Source of the DNA: Hyphomicrobiales bacterium
GTDB lineage: Bacteria > Pseudomonadota > Alphaproteobacteria > Rhizobiales > Aestuariivirgaceae
NCBI GenBank assembly: GCA_027067085.1
Contig: JAMOMM010000411.1
Location: forward strand, 1 to 7,886
Length of the DNA: 7,886 nucleotides
Reading direction: 5' to 3'
Position numbers and translations under genes: made by a program. Shown one piece after another: positions 1 to 5,594 of this stretch (position 1 is the first letter of the stretch; the number at the start of each line of letters is the position of its first letter). The notes under the pieces are model-generated. The model was not told where the DNA came from, made no database searches, and saw nothing but the letters and a program-made list of their open reading frames with translations.

Positions 1-23
1 CTGGCTTGATTTGCGGTCATCAT
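1..23 (-). CDS. Possible first codons of the next minus-strand gene (cut by window edge)
   Basis: Reading the minus strand from position 23 gives two consecutive ATG codons and then an open frame, MMTANQA, up to the window edge. In related alphaproteobacteria the gene after eno and the FtsB-like gene is often pdhA (pyruvate dehydrogenase E1 alpha), so this could be its 5' end. Seven residues cannot identify a protein, and no clear Shine-Dalgarno sequence precedes the ATGs; a run of eight T on the minus strand (44-37) lies just upstream instead. This is a guess from position only. Confidence 0.2.
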
Positions 24-107
24 AACAGAAAAGGGTAAAAAAAATAGAGGTGTTAAGTTATTGAAATAGAACAAATTTCGTCGAATTAACCTAATTTTGG
101 TTTATTC

Positions 108-413
108 TTACTGATTAACAACCAAAAAATCACTATTTTTAGCAAATTCAAGCCGCTTTCGTGCTTGTTCGTCTAGCATATCTGGATCAATGGACTGGGG
201 TCGCAACAATGCAACACGAGCATTTAGAGTTTTCTTTTCTGTTTCCAGTTTTGCCGTGATCTCTTGTTGTTGTTTAACAATAGCCTTTACTTCATCGGCG
301 TGGTCAAAAGAACGTGGGCCGTAAAACCCGTGCCAACCAAAATAGCTTAAAACAGCAATGGAGCCGAAAAATACAGACAGATCAAAAAATAGAGATCGTT
401 GGGATTTGCGCAT
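108..413 (-). CDS. ftsB: FtsB/DivIC-family septum formation initiator protein
   Basis: A 101-residue bitopic membrane protein of the DivIC/FtsB family. By family knowledge it forms a coiled-coil complex with FtsL and FtsQ at the division site and helps trigger septal peptidoglycan synthesis. Visible: a short basic cytoplasmic N-terminus (MRKSQR), one hydrophobic segment at about residues 8-27, an aromatic Gly-containing linker (YFGWHGFYG, about 24-32), a coiled coil at about 38-70 rich in E, K, Q and L, and the alphaproteobacterial C-terminal signature LLRPQSIDPDMLDEQAR (about 69-85). Length is normal for the family. It lies 95 bp downstream of eno on the same strand, a neighbourhood conserved in alphaproteobacteria. 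The ATG start fits the family N-terminus but has no Shine-Dalgarno sequence: it directly follows a run of seven T that ends a terminator-like inverted repeat. Family assignment is firm; the symbol is by analogy. Confidence 0.87.
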   Translation of the reverse strand: MRKSQRSLFFDLSVFFGSIAVLSYFGWHGFYGPRSFDHADEVKAIVKQQQEITAKLETEKKTLNARVALLRPQSIDPDMLDEQARKRLEFAKNSDFLVVNQ

Positions 414-475
414 AAAAAAACCAGTAACTACACAAGTTAAGAATCATAGATGCCTACATTGCGGTGTTACTGGTT
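414..475 (-). terminator. Terminator-like inverted repeat between eno and ftsB
   Basis: On the minus strand AACCAGTAAC (475-466) is followed after 37 nt by its exact complement GTTACTGGTT (428-419), then a T run completing seven T (420-414) directly before the ftsB ATG. The 5' arm starts 33 nt after the eno stop codon. A perfect 10-bp stem followed by T residues resembles an intrinsic terminator or attenuator for eno transcripts. The loop is long for a classical terminator and the stem is only moderately GC-rich, so an operator or a processing hairpin is also possible. In the plus direction there is no T run, so any terminator acts on the minus strand. Confidence 0.5.
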
Positions 476-508
476 AATGCTTGGTTAGGAGTTTGCCGAA
501 TGAACGGT

Positions 509-1786
509 TTATGCCTTCAAAATTGATGTGCCTGCATAAATAGCCTGATCGCCAAGTTCTTCTTCGATACGAATGAGCTGATTGTACTTTGCTAATCGGT
601 CGGAACGTGACAGTGAACCTGTTTTAATTTGTCCGCAGTTGGTTGCAACCGCAAGGTCGGCTATGGTTGAATCTTCAGTTTCACCAGAGCGATGAGACAT
701 AACCGCAGTGTAACCAGCCGTGTGAGCCATTTGTACGGCGCGTAATGTTTCTGTCAGCGTGCCGATTTGATTGACTTTGATAAGAATCGAATTTGCAACA
801 CCCATCTCAATGCCTTTAGAAAGCCGCTCGGTGTTGGTTACGAATAGATCATCGCCCACCAATTGACATTTTGAGCCAACCGCATCGGTAAGGGCTTTCC
901 AGCCTTCCCAATCATCTTCGTCCATTCCATCTTCAATGGAAATGATCGGATAGCGCGCGACTAAATCAGCGAGGTATGCTGCCATTTTTCCAGAATCAAG
1001 GATTTTGTTTTCACCTGCAAGGTTATATTTGCCGTCTTTGTAAAACTCACTTGATGCAGAATCGAGTGCAAGGTGAACGTCTTCGCCTGGTCGATACCCT
1101 GCCCCTTCAATTGATTTCATAATGAAGCTAAGTGCATCATCGGTGGATGAAAGGTTTGGCGCAAAACCGCCTTCATCGCCCACATTGGTGTTGTGGCCTG
1201 CATCGGACAGACCTTTTTTGAGCGAATGGAAAATCTCTGCGCCCATGCGAATAGCTTCTTTGCAGGTTTCTGCGCCCACAGGAACAATCATAAACTCTTG
1301 AATGTCGATGGGGTTGTCGGCGTGTTCACCGCCATTGATGATGTTCATCATTGGCACAGGCAAGATATGTGAACCAGCACCACCGACGTATCGGTAAAGC
1401 GGTAAACCAGCTGATTCTGCGGCTGCTTTTGCAACAGCGAGTGATACGCCTAAAATTGCATTGGCGCCTAAACGAGATTTGTTCGGTGTGCCGTCTAACG
1501 AGTTCATCGCCATATCAATTGAGATTTGGTCGCGAGCATCGGCTTCTTCTAAAGCATCAAAAATTTCGTTATTGACGAAATCAACGGCATTTAAAACACC
1601 TTTGCCGCCAAAACGCTCTGCATCACCATCGCGCAATTCCACGGCTTCGTGGGCACCTGTTGAGGCGCCTGATGGCACACCAGCACGGCCAAATGCGCCA
1701 TCTTCAAGTGTTACATCAACTTCAACTGTTGGGTTTCCACGGCTGTCTAGGATTTCTCGTGCGGTAATATCGAGGATTCCGGTCAT
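509..1786 (-). CDS. eno: Enolase (phosphopyruvate hydratase, EC 4.2.1.11)
   Basis: A complete 425-residue enolase, the usual bacterial length. It interconverts 2-phosphoglycerate and phosphoenolpyruvate in glycolysis/gluconeogenesis in the cytoplasm; in many bacteria it also associates with the RNA degradosome. All hallmark motifs are present: N-terminal EILDSRGNPTVEV, the mobile loop VPSGASTGAHEAVELRD (37-53), NGGEHADN (151-158), QEFM with E164, NVGDEGGFAPN with the catalytic acid/base E205, Mg2+ ligands D242, E285 and D312, catalytic K337 in IKVNQIGTLTE, and the substrate-binding loop SHRSGETED (364-372). No key residue is missing. The start is the family-consensus M-T-x-I-x-D-I, with GGAG (complement of 1795-1798) eight bases upstream as ribosome binding site. 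A candidate promoter lies at 1874-1846. The FtsB-like gene follows downstream and may be partly cotranscribed through the inverted repeat. Confidence 0.99.
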   Translation of the reverse strand: MTGILDITAREILDSRGNPTVEVDVTLEDGAFGRAGVPSGASTGAHEAVELRDGDAERFGGKGVLNAVDFVNNEIFDALEEADARDQISIDMAMNSLDGTPNKSRLGANAILGVSLAVAKAAAESAGLPLYRYVGGAGSHILPVPMMNIINGGEHADNPIDIQEFMIVPVGAETCKEAIRMGAEIFHSLKKGLSDAGHNTNVGDEGGFAPNLSSTDDALSFIMKSIEGAGYRPGEDVHLALDSASSEFYKDGKYNLAGENKILDSGKMAAYLADLVARYPIISIEDGMDEDDWEGWKALTDAVGSKCQLVGDDLFVTNTERLSKGIEMGVANSILIKVNQIGTLTETLRAVQMAHTAGYTAVMSHRSGETEDSTIADLAVATNCGQIKTGSLSRSDRLAKYNQLIRIEEELGDQAIYAGTSILKA

Positions 1787-1845
1787 TAGCTATACTCCGG
1801 TTAATATGTGAGATTCTGCGAGTTTTCTCGTAGGAATTGGCCGCT

Positions 1846-1874
1846 TCTATAGGCTTGTTTTGACGCTGAAACAA
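1846..1874 (-). promoter_or_regulatory. Candidate sigma70-type promoter for eno
   Basis: On the minus strand TTGTTT (1874-1869) is separated by 17 bases from TATAGA (1851-1846). That is a reasonable -35/-10 pair at ideal spacing, and would give a leader of about 50 nt before the eno ATG. A second, stronger-looking TATAAT occurs farther upstream on the minus strand (about 1916-1911), but the hexamer 17 bases before it (TCATAA) is a poor -35. The call is by eye only. Confidence 0.4.
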
Positions 1875-1960
1875 CCACTCAACGGTAAAAAGTTGCCGCA
1901 GTGGGTGAAATTATAACATCTTTAATTGCTGTTTATGACGTTTTCCCCTAAACGATTTTC

Positions 1961-2338
1961 ATGAGTAAAGAAAAGTATGATTGTTTGAATTGCCCTGGCT
2001 ATTGTTGCAGCTATCCCGTCATCGTTTTAACCAAACGTGATGTGACGAGGCTTGCAAAAGGCCAAGATGTTTCATTTGAAGAAGCTGAAAAACGTTTCAC
2101 ACGCAAAGACCACGGTTATAAGCGGATAATGAAGCGCAAACCTGATGCACACTATGGTCGGATTTGCCATTTTTTTCACTTAGAAGAGCGGCGTTGCACG
2201 ATTTATAAAACCCGTCCAGCCATCTGCCGTGATTTTCCTGGAACGAAAAAGTGCGGCTATTATGACTTTTTACAATTTGAGCGTAATGGACAAGAAGACC
2301 CAGAGTACGTCTCAACCACACATCATGATGAAGATTAG
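1961..2338 (+). CDS. YkgJ-family cysteine-cluster protein (putative Zn/Fe-binding)
   Basis: A 125-residue soluble protein of the YkgJ/CxxCxxCC family (UPF0153), members of which are thought to bind zinc or iron; the biochemical role is not established. Eight cysteines are visible: C8, C11, C15 and C16 in the N-terminal C-x2-C-x3-CC cluster, then C69, C79, C89 and C98. The family hallmark RCTIYKTRPAICRDFPG (78-94) is intact. The C-terminus is acidic and His-rich (HHDED). There is no signal peptide or membrane segment. ATG 1961 is the first start after an in-frame TAA at 1949-1951, so the start is well constrained, yet there is no Shine-Dalgarno sequence. A nine-codon frame starting at 1935 overlaps this start as ATGA. 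The gene is divergent from eno and convergent with the 82-aa gene, so it is probably its own transcription unit. Confidence 0.88.
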   Translation: MSKEKYDCLNCPGYCCSYPVIVLTKRDVTRLAKGQDVSFEEAEKRFTRKDHGYKRIMKRKPDAHYGRICHFFHLEERRCTIYKTRPAICRDFPGTKKCGYYDFLQFERNGQEDPEYVSTTHHDED

Positions 2339-2371
2339 CATGATGAAATTGCCTGATGAAACGTTAAAAGA

Positions 2372-2390
2372 ACGCCATTGATGGGTTTTT
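2372..2390 (+). terminator. Weak possible terminator after the cysteine-cluster gene
   Basis: Downstream of the stop at 2338 the sequence can fold into a short stem, AC(G)CCA / TGGGT, with one bulged G and a TTGA tetraloop, followed by five T (2386-2390). Five pairs with a bulge is weak. The position between two convergent genes makes a terminator likely somewhere in 2339-2423, but nothing stronger is visible there. Confidence 0.25.
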
Positions 2391-2423
2391 ACCGCTCCCC
2401 TCAAAGGCGAACTATCTAAATGC

Positions 2424-2672
2424 CTATTTCTTGCCTTCTCCAATTGATTGGCTAAATGCTTCTTGGAATGACATCTCAAGGAAATAAACCAAGAACTTTA
2501 AATCGGCACTTTTGGCCATATTACGTAGCTGCAGAACAACATCGGATATGTATGCCGCTGTCTCTGCCTTATCTAAGGTGTGTGGAAGATTTTGTCTTGC
2601 ATCAAAAGCTTGTTTAAGAATGTCGTCTGCTTTGGTGGAATGAGTTTCATTTTGTTTTTGAGCTTTCGCCAT
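2424..2672 (-). CDS. Small conserved-looking protein of unknown function (82 aa)
   Basis: An 82-residue protein with no recognisable catalytic motif, signal peptide or membrane segment. The first 20 residues or so are polar and lysine-rich (MAKAQKQNETHSTKADD). The rest looks helical: AAYISDVVLQLRNMAKSADL (39-58) followed by an amphipathic stretch KFLVYFLEMSFQEAF (59-73). I recall this Y-I-x-D-x-x-x-Q-L-R-x-M-A ... F-L-x-Y-x-L-E-M pattern from small hypothetical proteins of Hyphomicrobiales, which supports a real gene, but I know no function. ATG 2672 is preceded by an AAGG/AGGT ribosome-binding-like sequence at suitable distance. It is convergent with the cysteine-cluster gene and divergent from topA. 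The fold suggests a small helical bundle or adaptor; that is inference. Confidence 0.72.
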   Translation of the reverse strand: MAKAQKQNETHSTKADDILKQAFDARQNLPHTLDKAETAAYISDVVLQLRNMAKSADLKFLVYFLEMSFQEAFSQSIGEGKK

Positions 2673-2925
2673 TTTCTATTACCTTTTTCCCAGCGCGGTA
2701 AAATAACCGCAAATCAGTACCCGTATTCAATTTAAAATATATATATTATGACACAAGCAACTTTTACGTGCATTTACTAGAAAAATAGAAATATATTGCC
2801 GCAGTCTAATTCCTTCCTCGGGTAAACAAACATTGAAACTTCTTGCACAAGCCCACCAAACTAGACTAAACGGGCTGTCAAAGATTATTTTTTTATTTGA
2901 ACTTTAAAATAAGAGCACACTGAAT
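2673..2925. promoter_or_regulatory. AT-rich divergent intergenic region upstream of topA
   Basis: This 253-bp gap must hold the promoters of topA (+) and of the 82-aa gene (-). Visible: a short inverted repeat GCGGT-N6-ACCGC (about 2696-2711) in the leader of the minus-strand gene; an AT-alternating run TTTAAAATATATATATTATG (2731-2750); a decamer TTGCCGCAGT (2796-2805) also present at 1893-1902; a 5-bp inverted repeat AGCCC/GGGCT with a 17-base loop (about 2849-2875); and a T-rich tract at 2886-2897. No -35/-10 pair is convincing on either strand. No tRNA, small ORF or remnant of dprA, often found upstream of topA in related genomes, could be recognised. Confidence 0.45.
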
Positions 2926-5580
2926 ATGGCAGTCGTCGTTGTAGAATCCCCCGCAAAAGCAAAAACCATCAATAAGTATTTGGGCAAAGACTTTGTCGTA
3001 CTTGCCTCCTATGGCCACGTACGCGACTTACCACCTAAAGATGGATCTGTATTGCCAGATGAAGATTTCGCCATGTCTTGGAAACAAGATGCAAAGTCAA
3101 AAAAACGCGTCGATGATATTGCCAATGCTTTGCTTGCTGATGAAGACAAAAAATTAATTCTCGCGACCGATCCGGATCGTGAAGGTGAAGCCATTTCGTG
3201 GCATGTGCTTGAATTATTGAAGAAAAAACGCGGGTTGAAAAACCTTGAAGTTGAGCGTGTGGTGTTTAATGCCATTACTAAACGCTCTGTTTTAGAAGCG
3301 ATGGACAATCCACGCGACATCGATATTGCATTGGTTGATGCCTATTTGGCTCGTCGCGCTTTAGATTACCTCGTCGGGTTTACTCTATCACCAGTGTTAT
3401 GGCGCAAGTTACCTAGCGCGCGTTCGGCTGGGCGGGTTCAATCTGTTGCTCTGCGCCTTGTATGTCAGCGCGAACTTGAAATTGAATCGTTTAACTCGCA
3501 AGAATATTGGACAATTGAAGCAGACTTACAAACTGGCGAAGGTAAAGGCTACAGTGCCAAACTTTGGTCTATCGATAGTAAAAAACTTGATAAGTTTGAT
3601 ATTCCCAACGAAGCTTCTGCAAAGGCAATTGAAACGGCGTTGAACAATGTGCCGTTGCATGTGGAAAATGTTGATAGCAAGCCTGTTAAACGTAATCCAA
3701 GCCCACCGTTTACAACATCGACACTTCAACAAGAAGCGTCGCGCAAACTTGGGTTTTCTGCTCGCGATACAATGAGTGTTGCACAAAAGCTTTATGAAGG
3801 TTTTAGCATTGATGGGGAAACTGTTGGTCTGATTACTTATATGCGTACTGACGGTGTGCAAATGGACGGCGAAGCCATTACGCAAGCGCGAAATGTTATT
3901 CAGAGTAAGTACGGTGAGCCCTTTGTTCCGCCACAAGCGCGTATATACAAAACGAAAGCTAAAAATGCTCAAGAGGCTCACGAAGCCATTCGTCCAACAA
4001 GCCTTTCGCGCGCGCCAAACGAAGTCGCTGCTATTTTGGATAAAAACCATCTTGCGCTTTATGACCTTATTTGGAAACGAGCTATTTCCAGCCAAATGGA
4101 AAGTGCAACGTTTGAGCAAACAAGTGCCGATATTGTTGGCCAAGGAAATGACGATAAAAGATATTCATTCCGCGCTTCTGGCTCTGTAATGAAATTTGAA
4201 GGCTTTTTGAAAGTCTATCAAGAAGGCCGTGATGATAAAGATGAAGACGATGGCAAGCGCCTACCTTCTCTGGCGCGCGGTGATAAATCTGGCGTTAAAA
4301 AACTGGCTGGTAATCAACATTTCACTGAGCCGCCGCCACGTTATTCAGAAGCATCACTGATTAAGAAGATGGAAGAGTTGGGCATTGGCCGTCCTTCTAC
4401 GTACACGTCAGTTTTGAGCACCCTTCGCGAACGGGACTATGTTCGACTTGAAAAGAAACGAATGATTCCAGAAGACAAAGGTCGTTTGGTTACAGCGTTT
4501 CTTGAATCGTTCTTTGCGCGCTATGTCGGATATGATTTCACCGCTAACCTTGAAGAACTTCTTGATAAGGTTTCAGCGGGGCAAGCAGAATGGAAAGTCG
4601 TTCTACGCGACTTCTGGACAGACTTTAGCGCCGCTGTTGCTGATATTAAAGACGTGCGCGTTACCGCTGTTCTTGATGCGCTTAACGAAGTCCTTGGGCC
4701 TCATATCTTCCCTGAAAAGGAAGACGGCAGCCCGCCACGCAAATGCCCATCTTGCGATGATGGTCAGATGTCGTTGAAAATTGGCCGTTTTGGCGCTTTT
4801 ATTGGCTGCGAAAATTACCCTGATTGCCGCTTTACTCGCCAACTTGGCACCAAAGAGGGCGAATCTGCTGTTCCTGCTGAAGGTATTTTGCTAGGCCATG
4901 AACCAGAAACAGGCCAACCTGTCACACGCCATGCAGGCCGTTTTGGCCCCTATGTACAATTAGGTGTGGCAGAAGAAGGCGTTAAACCACCACGCTCGTC
5001 ATTGCCAAAAGGGCAAGACCCAGAAGCTGTTGATCTCGAACTTGCGTTGAAACTTTTGACCTTGCCACGTTTGGTTGGTGAACACCCTGAAACGGGCAAA
5101 AACATCACCGCTGGCCTTGGTCGTTATGGTCCATTTGTTTTGCATGATGGCACCTATGCAAACTTGAGCAGTTTTGATGAGATTTTTGAGGTTGGCCTCA
5201 ATCGTGCCGTTACTGTTTTGGCTGAAAAGAAAGCCAATCAGCGCAAAAGTGCAAGTGAATTGCGCGATCTTGGCGAGCACCCTGATGGCGAAGGCACCGT
5301 TAAAATTATGGACGGTCGCTATGGCCCCTATGCCAAATACGGCAAAATTAACGCCACCTTGCCACAACAAACCGATCCAAATGATATAACGCTTGAACAA
5401 GCCGTTGAACTAATCGCAGCTAAAATTGCTAAAGGCCCAGCCAAGAAAAAGGCTAAGAAGAAGCCTGCTAAGAAAGCAGCCAAGAAAAAGGTTGTGAAAA
5501 AGGCTGCTAAAAAACCTGCAAAGAAAGCGGCCAAAAAACCCGCTAAAAAAACAACCAAAAAACCTGCAACAAAGAAATAG
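2926..5580 (+). CDS. topA: DNA topoisomerase I (type IA, omega protein)
   Basis: A complete 884-residue type IA topoisomerase, which relaxes negative supercoils by single-strand cleavage and passage. Visible in order: TOPRIM domain (about 1-120) with E7 in VVESPAKAKTI and the acidic triad D82, D84, E86 in DPDREGE; core helices with YLARRALDYLVG and SAGRVQSVALRLV; active-site Y305 followed by R307 in LITYMRTD; H352 in AHEAIRPT; and GIGRPSTYTSVLSTL near the end of the core. The C-terminus has one Cys4 zinc ribbon (C607, C610, C628, C634), then three cysteine-free repeats with the G-R-[FY]-G-P-[FY] motif (about 656-681, 718-745, 783-808), and a lysine-rich tail (836-884). The ATG is preceded by only a weak AAGAG. 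The stop lies 14 bp before the rnr start, so the two genes are probably one operon. Confidence 0.98.
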   Translation: MAVVVVESPAKAKTINKYLGKDFVVLASYGHVRDLPPKDGSVLPDEDFAMSWKQDAKSKKRVDDIANALLADEDKKLILATDPDREGEAISWHVLELLKKKRGLKNLEVERVVFNAITKRSVLEAMDNPRDIDIALVDAYLARRALDYLVGFTLSPVLWRKLPSARSAGRVQSVALRLVCQRELEIESFNSQEYWTIEADLQTGEGKGYSAKLWSIDSKKLDKFDIPNEASAKAIETALNNVPLHVENVDSKPVKRNPSPPFTTSTLQQEASRKLGFSARDTMSVAQKLYEGFSIDGETVGLITYMRTDGVQMDGEAITQARNVIQSKYGEPFVPPQARIYKTKAKNAQEAHEAIRPTSLSRAPNEVAAILDKNHLALYDLIWKRAISSQMESATFEQTSADIVGQGNDDKRYSFRASGSVMKFEGFLKVYQEGRDDKDEDDGKRLPSLARGDKSGVKKLAGNQHFTEPPPRYSEASLIKKMEELGIGRPSTYTSVLSTLRERDYVRLEKKRMIPEDKGRLVTAFLESFFARYVGYDFTANLEELLDKVSAGQAEWKVVLRDFWTDFSAAVADIKDVRVTAVLDALNEVLGPHIFPEKEDGSPPRKCPSCDDGQMSLKIGRFGAFIGCENYPDCRFTRQLGTKEGESAVPAEGILLGHEPETGQPVTRHAGRFGPYVQLGVAEEGVKPPRSSLPKGQDPEAVDLELALKLLTLPRLVGEHPETGKNITAGLGRYGPFVLHDGTYANLSSFDEIFEVGLNRAVTVLAEKKANQRKSASELRDLGEHPDGEGTVKIMDGRYGPYAKYGKINATLPQQTDPNDITLEQAVELIAAKIAKGPAKKKAKKKPAKKAAKKKVVKKAAKKPAKKAAKKPAKKTTKKPATKK
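5431..5577 (+). repeat. Lysine-rich KKPAKKAA repeat tail of TopA
   Basis: Codons 836-884 of topA encode a low-complexity tail with 26 lysines in 49 residues, arranged as repeated KKPA, KKAA and KKTT units resembling histone H1 C-termini. The DNA is correspondingly A-rich with imperfect short direct repeats. By analogy with other bacterial TopA proteins having basic tails, it probably increases nonspecific DNA binding and processivity. Repeat number could vary between strains by slippage. On the opposite strand the same repeats create spurious Phe/Ala/Leu-rich open frames. Confidence 0.9.
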
Positions 5581-5594
5581 GATAACCCCCTCCA

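Noticed and set aside
1351..1811. Plus-strand frames of 74 and 116 codons across eno
   Set aside because: Both are antisense to a fully conserved enolase and have no family features of their own.
2323..2347. CATGATGAA repeated twice around the stop of the cysteine-cluster gene
   Set aside because: Two nine-base copies in simple ATGA-rich sequence; too short to suggest a repeat element or attachment site.
2849..2897. Inverted repeat AGCCC/GGGCT followed by a T-rich tract, considered as a terminator
   Set aside because: The stem is only five pairs with a 17-base loop, the T run begins about ten bases after it, and no plus-strand gene ends upstream of it nearby.
3526..4143. Open frame of 205 codons on the minus strand inside topA
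   Set aside because: It lies wholly antisense to the intact, motif-rich topA frame, has no recognisable domain, and is Arg/Phe/Asn-rich as expected of a shadow frame.
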